This document shows, piece after piece, positions 17,118 to 24,337 of a stretch of 64,000 nucleotides of DNA; the first letter of the stretch is position 1; each line of letters starts with the position of its first letter. The notes under the pieces were generated by a model. It ran no database searches. It worked only from the letters and a program-made list of their open reading frames with translations, and had not been told where the DNA came from. The translations under genes and the position numbers were made by a program. This DNA is from UBA2336 sp964404445 (GTDB lineage: Bacteria; Bacteroidota; Bacteroidia; Cytophagales; Cyclobacteriaceae): contig CAYOJW010000003.1 in assembly GCA_964404445.1 (NCBI GenBank), positions 124,001-188,000 of the forward strand. Direction: 5' to 3'.

Positions 17118-18386
17118 ATGTTTCGGATACTGATTATTGCAAGTGTTGTTTGTTGGTGTGTGCCGGTATGTGCGCAGTTTAAAAATGTATTGCTCGACCC
17201 CGCTGGCGCGTACGAACCGGCCATTGCGGTGAGCCGGAATAGCACCGATAACATCGTGGCCGCAGCCGCACCCGGCCGGGTATATACATCAACCAACGGA
17301 GGGTTATCGTGGCAGAAATCCACTTTCAGCACAACAGCCTTTACCGTGTCGGGCGGCTTGGTATTGTTGGCCGATTTTAAAGGGAATTTTTACGGTTTGC
17401 ACGAGTCGTTGGTAAACGGAAAACGCCAGGTTGTAATCCGCGAATCGAAAGATGAAGGCACTACGTGGACGGACGGTGTGCGGATCAGCAGCGATTCGTC
17501 AAAGCACGCCACAAGCCCCGCAGCAGCGATTGACCGCAAGGGCAATTTATTTGTAACCTGGACGGAGCTTGATCAATACCGGAGCGATGCGGCCGATTGC
17601 CAGTCGCGGGTGATGTTAAGCCGGTCATCGAACGGAAAAAAGTGGTCGAAACCGATGGTGATCTCGCAAGGTACCGGTAATTGCAAAGGCGATACGGCAA
17701 CCATAGCCGGTGCAACACCCGCTGTTATGGGCGGAGGCGAACGCGCCTTTGTGGTGTGGGCGAACCGCGAAAAGATATGGTTCGACCGTGCGTTTGATGG
17801 CGGCAGTATGTGGCTTTCGACCGACTTGCCCGTGGCCGACCAGCCCGGTGGCTGGAACCTCGAAATACCCGGAACCAAAAACGGTTACGGCCTGCCAACG
17901 TTGGTGATCGACAATACAAAAAAAACACAACTGTCGGGCGCAGTGTATATCGTATGGGCCGACCAGCTAAAAGGCAAGCATAATGCCGACATCTGGTTTA
18001 CACGCACCATGAACTTTGGCGATACCTGGACACAAGCCGGGCGTATCAATAACGATACGGGCGAGCGCCAGCAATACGCACCGGCCATGACGCTTGATGC
18101 CGCAACCGGAAATATTTATGTGGTGTATTACGACAGGCGCGATTATGACGATAACCAAACCGATGTATATCTTGCTTATTCAACCGATGCCGGCTCGAAA
18201 TTTACAAATGTAAAAATCAGCGAAACGCCCTTTACAGCCGATGCCTCGGTAGAAACCGGGGCATACATCAGCATATCGGCACACAATGGTGTAATTGTTC
18301 CGGTATGGACACGAACCGACAATGGCAAGAGCAGCGTGTGGACAACCATTATTAAACAGTCCGAATTAGAAAATAAGGCTAAGTAA
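17118..18386 (+). CDS. Secreted BNR-repeat / sialidase-fold protein
   Basis: A 422-residue protein with a Sec signal peptide (MFRILIIASVVCWCVPVCAQ). Several Asp-box (BNR) repeats are visible: YTSTNGGLSWQ, ESKDEGTTWTDG, SRSSNGKKWSKP, TRTMNFGDTWTQ and AYSTDAGSKFTNV, spaced about 50-110 residues apart as in a six-bladed beta-propeller. Such folds occur in sialidases and in many non-enzymatic surface proteins; I do not see the arginine triad clearly, so enzymatic activity is uncertain. It lies alone between a pseudogene on the other strand and the transposase region, with no obvious operon partner. Confidence 0.85.
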   Translation: MFRILIIASVVCWCVPVCAQFKNVLLDPAGAYEPAIAVSRNSTDNIVAAAAPGRVYTSTNGGLSWQKSTFSTTAFTVSGGLVLLADFKGNFYGLHESLVNGKRQVVIRESKDEGTTWTDGVRISSDSSKHATSPAAAIDRKGNLFVTWTELDQYRSDAADCQSRVMLSRSSNGKKWSKPMVISQGTGNCKGDTATIAGATPAVMGGGERAFVVWANREKIWFDRAFDGGSMWLSTDLPVADQPGGWNLEIPGTKNGYGLPTLVIDNTKKTQLSGAVYIVWADQLKGKHNADIWFTRTMNFGDTWTQAGRINNDTGERQQYAPAMTLDAATGNIYVVYYDRRDYDDNQTDVYLAYSTDAGSKFTNVKISETPFTADASVETGAYISISAHNGVIVPVWTRTDNGKSSVWTTIIKQSELENKAK

Positions 18387-18468
18387 ATCCAAAATTGTTG
18401 TTGAGCTTGAGATAGGTTTTATTGGGTAGGGGGCATTGAGGAAAATAAATATAAATTATAACCCGACT

Positions 18469-18491
18469 GGCGCGGAAGTTACTTCCGTGCC
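18469..18491 (+). repeat. REP-like palindrome, left copy of an inverted pair
   Basis: A 23-bp near-palindrome beginning GGCGCGGAAG and ending CTTCCGTGCC. It is the exact reverse complement of 19218-19240, so the two bracket the transposase gene as inverted repeats. It is preceded by ACT, shared with another element at 22219. Confidence 0.85.
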
Positions 18492-18550
18492 TTGCTAAAA
18501 CTGCCGGTTTAGTTCTGTATTAAGAATTATTTTGAGAAATACAGCGGTAA

Positions 18551-18569
18551 TGTGGAACTTCGTTCCACA
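18551..18569 (+). repeat. Hairpin directly upstream of the transposase start
   Basis: Perfect 8-bp stem TGTGGAAC / GTTCCACA with a 3-base loop, 13 bases before the transposase ATG. It has the same GGAA...TTCC core as the flanking REP-like palindromes and could be a binding site for the transposase or part of its control. Confidence 0.7.
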
Positions 18570-18581
18570 ACTGTATATTGT

Positions 18582-19133
18582 ATGAGCGAGAAATATAAAA
18601 TCCGCGATCAGTCGCAACAATACTTTATTACATTTGCAACGGCAGGCTGGGTTGATGTGTTTACCCGGCAGGAGTACAAAGATATTTTTCTTGAATCTGT
18701 TAGGTATTGCCAGCGTGAGAAAGGGTTGATTGTATATGCGTGGTGTTTAATGACAAACCATGTTCACATGATCATCGGGCGGAAGAGTGAAATGGGTATG
18801 GAAGAAATAATTCGTGACCTCAAGAAATACACTGCCACGCATATTTGTAAAGCAATTGAATCAAACCCACAGGAAAGCCGCAGGGAATGGATGCTGGAAT
18901 TATTCAGGAGTTACGGAGCCAAAACAGGCAAGCATCATAAATATAAATTCTGGCAGGGTGAGTTCCATCCCATCGAACTGAATACAAACAAAATGATGGA
19001 TGATCGTTTACAATATATCCACTACAATCCGGTAGAGGCTGGTATTGTATATGAACCCGAATCTTATCTTTACAGCAGTGCGGTTGATTATGGCACAAAG
19101 CGTAAAGGGTTTCTGGAAATAGAATATATTTGA
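18582..19133 (+). CDS. REP-associated tyrosine transposase (RAYT, Y1/IS200-like)
   Basis: A 183-residue HUH-fold transposase. The metal-binding HxH is His60/His62 in MTNHVHMIIG, and the YIHYNPVEAGIV block at residues 145-156 is characteristic of REP-associated tyrosine transposases. I chose the ATG at 18582 because an upstream start would run through the hairpin at 18551. Such proteins cut single-stranded DNA at REP palindromes and are usually single-copy genes rather than active insertion sequences. Four related palindromes surround it (18469, 18551, 19141, 19218), the expected arrangement. Its AT-rich flanks contrast with the neighbouring genes. Confidence 0.92.
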   Translation: MSEKYKIRDQSQQYFITFATAGWVDVFTRQEYKDIFLESVRYCQREKGLIVYAWCLMTNHVHMIIGRKSEMGMEEIIRDLKKYTATHICKAIESNPQESRREWMLELFRSYGAKTGKHHKYKFWQGEFHPIELNTNKMMDDRLQYIHYNPVEAGIVYEPESYLYSSAVDYGTKRKGFLEIEYI

Positions 19134-19140
19134 GTGCGGT

Positions 19141-19159
19141 TGCGGAATTAAATTCCGCA
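19141..19159 (+). repeat. Hairpin just after the transposase stop
   Basis: A 19-bp perfect palindrome with a single central base, TGCGGAATT / AATTCCGCA, starting 7 bases after the transposase stop. It is a member of the same GGAA...TTCC hairpin set as the other palindromes around the gene. Confidence 0.7.
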
Positions 19160-19217
19160 GGCAGTGTGTCGTTCTAAACAAAAATTTTAGGTTGGAGTAT
19201 GTGGAAAATGTATTGAT

Positions 19218-19240
19218 GGCACGGAAGTAACTTCCGCGCC
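19218..19240 (+). repeat. REP-like palindrome, right copy of an inverted pair
   Basis: A 23-bp element beginning GGCACGGAAG and ending CTTCCGCGCC, exact reverse complement of 18469-18491. Its right end overlaps the first codons of the open frame of the phospholipase-like relic, which suggests that the element truncated that gene. Confidence 0.85.
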
Positions 19241-19599
19241 AGTACGGGGCTACCTCTCAACAAGGGAATAGGAGGGCTGTTCCTGCTGGTACAAAAGGAA
19301 ATAAATATACTTATAATAAAACGCCAATTGATGAAGTAGATGCATTGGCAAGGACGCATGACATGTCTTACGAGAGTGATAATGCGACTGATTGGTGGAG
19401 TGATCCCCGAGGTTTAGCAGCAGATAGGGCATTTGTGCAAGGGCTCCAAGAATACTTAGACCGGGCTTCGCAGGAAGGTTATGTCGATGCAGTAACTGGA
19501 AGAGCTCCAAGTAATGAAGCCAAATCTGCAGCAAAAAATGCAATTAGAATATTTAATTTAGCTATTAAAAATAAAGAAACGAAACTGGATGAAGAATAA
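19231..19599 (+). pseudogene. C-terminal toxin relic with parvovirus-type phospholipase A2 motif
   Basis: The frame is open from the REP palindrome (in-frame stop at 19228-19230) to 19599 but has no ATG at its beginning; a TTG at 19345 could start an 84-residue product lacking the motif's first residues. The segment TPIDEVDALARTHDMSYES matches the catalytic pattern D-x-x-A-x-x-H-D-x-x-Y of parvoviral VP1 and bacterial RHS-tip phospholipase A2 domains, with the His-Asp pair intact. The N-terminal part expected of an RHS or other polymorphic toxin is missing. It overlaps the next gene by 11 bases, the usual toxin-immunity spacing. The toxin interpretation comes from the motif and context. Confidence 0.6.
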
Positions 19600-19885
19600 G
19601 GCAAAAATCATCAGTACGATATTGGTGATAATTTATCTAATTTTTGCATTTATTGTGTATGAATATTTTGCCTTATCTAAAATAGATGGGATTATAAATT
19701 ACCCGTTTACAATCGCTTTAGCATTGACTTATGGATTAGGTGGCGCGATTGGATTGTTATTCTATTTAGTCTTTTTAATACTTTTGTGGGTTATTATTTA
19801 TTTTATTCTGATTAAGGTTGTTTTCCTATTCTTAGCAGATTCCGCAGGGACTCTGCGCAAACAAGAGAAAACAGAACAACAATAA
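19589..19885 (+). CDS. Small membrane protein, possible immunity protein of the phospholipase relic
   Basis: A 98-residue protein with three hydrophobic segments: ISTILVIIYLIFAFIVY, FTIALALTYGLGGAIGLLFY and LVFLILLWVIIYFILIKVVF. The ATG at 19589 lies inside the end of the upstream toxin-like frame. I recognise no family. A membrane immunity protein would be logical beside a phospholipase toxin, but small hydrophobic genes are common and the link is inferred from overlap only. Its last codons belong to the first copy of a 40-bp direct repeat that recurs at 20077. Confidence 0.65.
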   Translation: MKNKAKIISTILVIIYLIFAFIVYEYFALSKIDGIINYPFTIALALTYGLGGAIGLLFYLVFLILLWVIIYFILIKVVFLFLADSAGTLRKQEKTEQQ

Positions 19886-19899
19886 ATACAGGAAGATAA
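19860..19899 (+). repeat. 40-bp direct repeat, copy 1
   Basis: Begins AACAAGAGAAAACAG and ends ACAGGAAGATAA; identical to 20077-20116, 217 bases downstream. Copy 1 covers the end of the small membrane protein gene; copy 2 lies just in front of the next gene. This is the signature of a local duplication. Confidence 0.9.
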
Positions 19900-19907
19900 A
19901 CCACACT

Positions 19908-19930
19908 GTTCGACATTTATAATGTCGAAC
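19908..19930 (+). repeat. Perfect inverted repeat (10-bp stem, 3-base loop)
   Basis: GTTCGACATT / AATGTCGAAC around TAT, between the two 40-bp direct repeats. There is no T run behind it, so it is not a normal terminator. The rest of the 19886-20120 interval shows no gene I can support. Confidence 0.7.
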
Positions 19931-20076
19931 CCAGATAAAGAAGGACTTATAATCCAAATGGGAAATAGGATGAAATTTGAGAAGAAGAAAATAAAGCATA
20001 CCTAAAATAACAGCAAAGAATGTAAAGTGCCAGCATACAGCTACCATATAGAAGATAACCGGAACACCGGCAACTT

Positions 20077-20116
20077 AACAAGAGAAAACAGAACAACAAT
20101 AAATACAGGAAGATAA
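20077..20116 (+). repeat. 40-bp direct repeat, copy 2
   Basis: Identical to 19860-19899. It ends 4 bases before the ATG of the lipoprotein gene at 20121, so the GGAAG inside it may serve as that gene's ribosome binding site. Confidence 0.9.
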
Positions 20117-20120
20117 CCCC

Positions 20121-20993
20121 ATGAAGCAAATACAAATTATATTACCCTTGCTGTTATGCAGTGCCATGCTGCAAAGTTGCGGAGATCACGCAGACGATAA
20201 TAAGCTCCCGCCATTCGTACTGGAAGTAGAAAACCAACCGTCAGCCAAACCTGCCGATGACAACAAAGCTTCGGGAGTATATAAAGGAACATTCGTAGGC
20301 TCTACGGGCACATTCAAGCTCATCATCCAGTCCGACCTCATCATCGGCTACCTTGTGGTAAAAAATGAAGATAGTCTTTGGCCGGAGAGTTATGTACTCA
20401 CCACAAACGATATACAAGCCTCAGACCTTAACGGGGCTGTTTCAAACGCACTGTTCGCCAATACCAGCCAAACCGTTAAACTCTATTTTTCGGTAGATGC
20501 CAATGGCAGCAACCCGCAGGTTGAGCTTCACATAGCCGGGCACGAAACCATCGATGTGGCAGTGTATAAAGAAACTTCCGAAACACTGGTAAAAGTTTAC
20601 GAAGGCTTCTTGTACAGAACCTATACCGATGTGGGCGTTCAGGTAAAAGCCCATTTTAATGTATTGCTCGGCCCCGATTCGCTCGCCCGTGTTACCTACA
20701 AAACCGTTGAAGAATACGATCTCGAAAACGGCATAAGCGGCACAAAAGGAGAAGAGTCATACTCCAGCGATGCTAATTACAGGATTGATGTGTGGCCAAG
20801 CATAACACAAATATCTGTTTACAGGCATATACTTAACCCTTTATATCCCGGGCAACCAAACATGTACATCTCTGAGAGCTATATGGTGCGGGGGAAAGTC
20901 AATGAGACAGAAACCGAAATTACGTATAAGTACGAATGGGAGCAGGAGGGATCTATCTATGCCGACAGCGCCCGGCTTGCGAGAATATTATAA
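20121..20993 (+). CDS. Lipoprotein of unknown function
   Basis: A 290-residue predicted lipoprotein: MKQIQIILPLLLCSAMLQSC ends in a lipobox with Cys20, and the next residues (GDHADDNK) are acidic. The mature part contains many short beta-type segments (GVYKGTFVGSTGTFKLIIQS, VKLYFSVDANGSNPQVELHI), suggesting a beta-sandwich or barrel-like surface protein. I recognise no family. It lies in the accessory stretch between the transposase region and the dcw cluster and is followed after 37 bases by another exported protein, possibly in the same transcript. Confidence 0.8.
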   Translation: MKQIQIILPLLLCSAMLQSCGDHADDNKLPPFVLEVENQPSAKPADDNKASGVYKGTFVGSTGTFKLIIQSDLIIGYLVVKNEDSLWPESYVLTTNDIQASDLNGAVSNALFANTSQTVKLYFSVDANGSNPQVELHIAGHETIDVAVYKETSETLVKVYEGFLYRTYTDVGVQVKAHFNVLLGPDSLARVTYKTVEEYDLENGISGTKGEESYSSDANYRIDVWPSITQISVYRHILNPLYPGQPNMYISESYMVRGKVNETETEITYKYEWEQEGSIYADSARLARIL

Positions 20994-21030
20994 ATCTGAA
21001 TAACGCTTATAAGCATAATTAAAAAAAACA

Positions 21031-22032
21031 ATGCAAACAAACACCAAACTATACAAAGTATTATTAACAATATGCCTTACCCTGTACATAACAGCGCTAT
21101 GGGCACAGCCCTCATTTACCACAGATGATAAAACAGAAGCCGCAGCTTTAAAGAAAGGCAAACTTGCCGTAGTGGTTCAGGAGCAAGATGATAAAGTGGT
21201 TAAGAAGTTAGCCAAAAAGCCCGATGAACTAAAGAAGTATGAAGAGAGCATACAATTGTTTAACGCTTACATCAAAAAAGCAGTAGAGCAGGAGTGGAGC
21301 CTTACAAAAGAGGTGTCGTTTATCTCGCAGGCCGAGGCTGAGCAGGCCAAAACTGCCAAACCCCCCGGCCTGTACTTAATGGAAGTAACCGAGGTAAAAA
21401 ATTACGCGATGGGTGATTTTTACCTGGCTAACCAAAGCAATAAAGGATTTCAAAATACGCCACGTGATCGTGCCTACCACCTTACCATCGGTGGTAAATC
21501 AATCGGGCTGGCCGTTTATGCAGCAGCTAAACCAAACCGTGAATTTCTTATGTCGTACTTACCGGCAGCAGGCTTGTCGCAAGGGGCAGTAACGTTTATG
21601 GTGCGTCACTTACAGAATCAGGTAAACGATTGCCTTGAGCAAAACATTACGGGTATGTCGGCCTTGCGCAACGATATTGATAAACGCGAGGCTTCGTTAA
21701 AAGACAAAACATTGCTGTTGTTCGAGCCGCTCATCAGCACACCCTTGCAAAAAGTTATGGATAAAAAAGAGTTAGGCGAGTTTTACCCATACACAACAGA
21801 AGTGGTGTCGTATGAGCGGTTGGAAGAAGTAATCGCCTCAAAAGACAATAAGTATGCGTACATCTGGGTAGTGCCCGCAGCCGCGTGGGCAAACGGACGT
21901 ATGCTGTTCAACTATTTTATTATTGATGCTGCCGATTCGCGTATGCTGTTTTTAACCGGTACTTCGGTAGCCAATGCCAACGGACAGTTTCACCCTATGC
22001 AGTTAAAAATGGTAAAGAAGCGGGTGAAGTAA
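21031..22032 (+). CDS. Exported protein of unknown function
   Basis: A 333-residue protein with a Sec signal peptide (LLTICLTLYITALWAQ). The mature part starts with a lysine-rich helical region (KLAVVVQEQDDKVVKKLAKK) and continues with alternating helices and strands, including LYLMEVTEVKNYAMGDFYLA and YAYIWVVPAAAWANGRMLF. No catalytic motif is evident. It may form a unit with the lipoprotein upstream. It is intact, unlike the gene relics on either side of this small pair. Confidence 0.78.
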   Translation: MQTNTKLYKVLLTICLTLYITALWAQPSFTTDDKTEAAALKKGKLAVVVQEQDDKVVKKLAKKPDELKKYEESIQLFNAYIKKAVEQEWSLTKEVSFISQAEAEQAKTAKPPGLYLMEVTEVKNYAMGDFYLANQSNKGFQNTPRDRAYHLTIGGKSIGLAVYAAAKPNREFLMSYLPAAGLSQGAVTFMVRHLQNQVNDCLEQNITGMSALRNDIDKREASLKDKTLLLFEPLISTPLQKVMDKKELGEFYPYTTEVVSYERLEEVIASKDNKYAYIWVVPAAAWANGRMLFNYFIIDAADSRMLFLTGTSVANANGQFHPMQLKMVKKRVK

Positions 22033-22094
22033 AATTTTACATATTGTGAATAGAATTTAAATAAAAAATTTAAGCCCCTAAACCTTTACATACC

Positions 22095-22244
22095 ATCAAA
22101 AATTACATTTTGTTTTTGTTGCTGTTTGTATCAACGACAGTCTTTGCGCAGCAAACATCTTCCAATGGTAACTATTATACCGGTACATCATCAACAAACT
22201 TCATTATCAACTCACACTGGCGCAAGCGTCCGCTTGTGCCATAA
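22095..22244 (+). pseudogene. Relic of a secreted-protein gene cut at a REP-like palindrome
   Basis: The frame reads K-N-Y-I-L-F-L-L-L-F-V-S-T-T-V-F-A-Q, a clear signal peptide, then NGNYYTGTSSTNFIINSHW, and ends a few codons later inside a palindrome (RKRPLVP stop). The codon where ATG is expected is ATC (22095), so the start is also lost unless TTG at 22110 is used. Only about 50 codons remain. I read this as the 5' end of a surface-protein gene truncated by a repeat insertion; its original identity is unknown. Confidence 0.55.
22219..22240 (+). repeat. REP-like palindrome with different inner stem
   Basis: GGCGCAAGCG TC CGCTTGTGCC, a near-perfect palindrome with one mismatch. Preceded by ACT, it shares the outer sequence ACTGGCGC...GTGCC with the elements at 18469 and 19218, but the inner stem is AAGCG instead of GGAAGT. 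From 22245 to 22436 I see nothing gene-like. Confidence 0.75.
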
Positions 22245-22436
22245 CCTGGCTTCCCACAAGGCATTACAACCTTACCCACTTTCCTCCACCCGCTCGCCAA
22301 ACGAGCTATTGACCCGTTTTTTTAGCCGGAACACGCTGTTTTGTGAAATTTTTCTAAAAAATGTTTAGCAGGAAAATCGCATTTCAAGTGCGAAAAATGG
22401 CTTTTTATGGACTTTTGTGTCAAAAAATATCAAAAT

Positions 22437-22466
22437 GTGGTTGAAAGTGGTTGAAAGTGGTTGAAA
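22437..22466 (+). promoter_or_regulatory. Putative MraZ operator: three tandem GTGGTTGAAA boxes
   Basis: Three exact 10-bp repeats GTGGTTGAAA in tandem, 46 bases before mraZ. MraZ proteins of other bacteria bind direct repeats with a GTGG-type core at about 10-bp spacing in their own promoter, so this is very likely the autoregulatory site. The third-from-last TTG overlaps the -33 element of the putative promoter. Confidence 0.82.
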
Positions 22467-22480
22467 AATACCTATGTTTG
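22451..22480 (+). promoter_or_regulatory. Putative dcw promoter (Bacteroidota type) in front of mraZ
   Basis: TTG at 22451-22453, a 19-base gap, then TATGTTTG at 22473-22480, matching the Bacteroidota -33 TTG / -7 TAnnTTTG consensus. Transcription would start near 22486. The -33 part lies in the GTGGTTGAAA repeats, so binding of MraZ there should block the polymerase. Confidence 0.6.
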
Positions 22481-22511
22481 CTAAGGAGGAGTATGACAAC
22501 CACTACAGTCT

Positions 22512-22952
22512 ATGACCTTTTTTACCAGTGAATATGAAAGTAAGCTCGATGCCAAAGGCAGAATGGTACTGCCTGCGCGGATCAAAGCCCAGTTGCCCGA
22601 AGGCGATGCTGAGCTGGTGATCAGGCGTGGTTTCGAACCTTGCCTCATCATTTACCCCATGGTAGAGTTCAAAAAGGTGTTCTCAAAAATTTCAGGTCTT
22701 AACGAATTTAACGAAGAGTACCGCGCACTCCAGCGGAACTTCCTCGCAGGAATATCCACGGTCGAGCTTGATGGCAACGCCCGGTTTCTGATTCCGAAAA
22801 ACATGCTGGCCTATGCGCAAATTGAAAAAGACGCGCTGTTGGTAGGTATCGGTAATAAAGTTGAGGTCTGGAATCCCGATGTGTATGAGAAGCACAGAAT
22901 CCAGGACCAAAGTGAATTGTCAAAATTAGCAGCGAAATATTTGAACGAGTAA
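22512..22952 (+). CDS. mraZ: Transcriptional regulator MraZ
   Basis: A 146-residue MraZ with two AbrB-like DNA-binding halves: the first is SKLDAKGRMVLPARIKAQL near residues 10-28, the second VELDGNARFLIPKNMLAYA near residues 83-101. It binds direct repeats upstream of its own gene and controls the division and cell-wall cluster. The ATG at 22512 is the only start consistent with the N-terminus, although the strongest ribosome-binding sequence (AAGGAGGAG at 22483) stands 20 bases away, in front of an ATG in another frame (22493). It is the first gene of the dcw cluster and overlaps rsmH by one base. Confidence 0.95.
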   Translation: MTFFTSEYESKLDAKGRMVLPARIKAQLPEGDAELVIRRGFEPCLIIYPMVEFKKVFSKISGLNEFNEEYRALQRNFLAGISTVELDGNARFLIPKNMLAYAQIEKDALLVGIGNKVEVWNPDVYEKHRIQDQSELSKLAAKYLNE

Positions 22953-23866
22953 TGACTATGGGCACCACGTATCACAAGCCCGTTATGCTCACCGAATGTA
23001 TCGATGCACTAGACATAAACCCGGATGGCATCTATGTAGATGTAACATTCGGAGGCGGTGGACACAGTTTAGCCATCCTTGAAAACCTGAAAAACGGACG
23101 ATTGATTTCGTTTGATCAGGACGAGGATGCAAAGAAACAGGCCGAACTGATCCAAAGTCGTTCTTTCACATTTTGCCAGGCAAACTTCATGTACATGAAA
23201 AAGTATTTGAAGTTGCACGGAGTAACACAGGTAAACGGCATATTGGCCGACCTCGGTATTTCATCGCACCAGATCGACTCGCCCGACCGCGGTTTTTCAA
23301 CCCGCTTCGATGGGCCGTTAGATATGCGCATGGATCAGTTGGCCAAAACAAATGCGGCCGATATACTCAATAATTATAGTGAGGCCGATTTGCACAAAAT
23401 ACTGGGCATGTATGGCGAAATCAAAAACGCCCGTACCGCTGCCAAACTTATTGTGCAACACCGTGTTACAAAACCATTCAGTCGTACCGAAGATTTGAAA
23501 GCGGCATTGCAAAACATTGCTCCTAAAGGAAAGGAGTTTAAATATTTCGCCCAGGTGTTTCAGGCGTTGCGCATCGAAGTAAATACCGAGATGAAAGCGC
23601 TTGAAGATTTTTTGCACCAATGTGGCGAAGTGATGGCTCCGGCAGGTCGGTTAGTGATAATGAGTTACCATTCGCTGGAAGACAGGATGGTGAAAAACTT
23701 TATCAACAAGGGTAAAGTGTTTGGCGAAGTAGAGAAAGATTTTTTTGGAAACGAGATTAAACCGTTCGAAGCTATAAACCGAAAACCGGTGGAGGCTTCG
23801 GAAGAAGAAGTAGAAAATAATAATAGAGCACGAAGTGCAAAGTTGAGAGTAGCAGAGAAAATATAG
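22952..23866 (+). CDS. rsmH: 16S rRNA (cytosine(1402)-N(4))-methyltransferase RsmH
   Basis: A 304-residue RsmH (MraW). YHKPVMLTECIDAL and DVTFGGGGHSLAIL form the SAM-binding start, ILADLGISSHQID and GFSTRFDGPLDMRMD are hallmark blocks, and VIMSYHSLEDRMVKNF closes the catalytic domain. It methylates N4 of C1402 in 16S rRNA at the ribosomal P site. The start ATG at 22952 shares a base with the mraZ stop; a second Met at 22958 is possible. The position directly after mraZ is universal for this cluster. Confidence 0.96.
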   Translation: MTMGTTYHKPVMLTECIDALDINPDGIYVDVTFGGGGHSLAILENLKNGRLISFDQDEDAKKQAELIQSRSFTFCQANFMYMKKYLKLHGVTQVNGILADLGISSHQIDSPDRGFSTRFDGPLDMRMDQLAKTNAADILNNYSEADLHKILGMYGEIKNARTAAKLIVQHRVTKPFSRTEDLKAALQNIAPKGKEFKYFAQVFQALRIEVNTEMKALEDFLHQCGEVMAPAGRLVIMSYHSLEDRMVKNFINKGKVFGEVEKDFFGNEIKPFEAINRKPVEASEEEVENNNRARSAKLRVAEKI

Positions 23867-23938
23867 TTGCTGGCTGTTAGTTGTTGGATGATAGAAATAC
23901 TACCGACAAACAGCAGGCAACGAACAACTAAAATAGAA

Positions 23939-24337
23939 ATGGCAGAAAACAAATTACGCATCGGAGAGCAACCAAAGAACCCAACCATCAAAGTGGGAGG
24001 TAATGGTTCGGGTGTGTTTTCGGGGTTAGAGAAAAAACTAAAACTCGAAACATATTTCGAAGAAGGGTTCCCGGTACAAAACGTACCCAAAATTGCCTTT
24101 GTGGTGTTTCTCTGTTTGTTCTACATTGGTAATACACACTATGCCGAAAAAACCGTACGCAAAATCAATTACATACAGGCCGAAGTAGAAGATTTGCGTG
24201 CCGATTACACCACCATGAAGTCAGACCTGATGTATGCCAGCAAGCAATCGGAAGTAGCGCGTAAGGTGAAACCGTTTGGTCTTGAAGAAAGTTTAGAACC
24301 CCCGCATAAAATTGTAGTGAAGAAAGGTGAATATTAA
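23939..24337 (+). CDS. ftsL: FtsL-like cell division protein
   Basis: A 132-residue bitopic protein. An N-terminal cytoplasmic part of about 45 residues is followed by one membrane segment (KIAFVVFLCLFYIGNTHY) and a coiled-coil-like periplasmic part (VRKINYIQAEVEDLRADYTTMKSDL), the architecture of FtsL. I chose the ATG at 23939; upstream codons lie in an intergenic region with an imperfect inverted repeat. It overlaps the next gene by 11 bases. Sequence conservation is low in this family, so the call leans on topology and on the position between rsmH and ftsI. Confidence 0.85.
   Translation: MAENKLRIGEQPKNPTIKVGGNGSGVFSGLEKKLKLETYFEEGFPVQNVPKIAFVVFLCLFYIGNTHYAEKTVRKINYIQAEVEDLRADYTTMKSDLMYASKQSEVARKVKPFGLEESLEPPHKIVVKKGEY

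Noticed and set aside
19920..20010. Short open frame of about 27 codons between the 40-bp repeats
   Set aside because: It starts inside the palindrome, is lysine-rich and has no sign of selection that I can see.
22126..22368. An 80-codon open frame on the plus strand
   Set aside because: It runs across the signal-peptide relic in another frame and through the REP-like palindrome, with low-complexity, proline- and histidine-rich sequence of no protein type.
22437..22466. Three tandem 10-bp repeats as a CRISPR array
   Set aside because: There are no spacers between the units; the position in front of mraZ and the GTGG core fit an MraZ operator.
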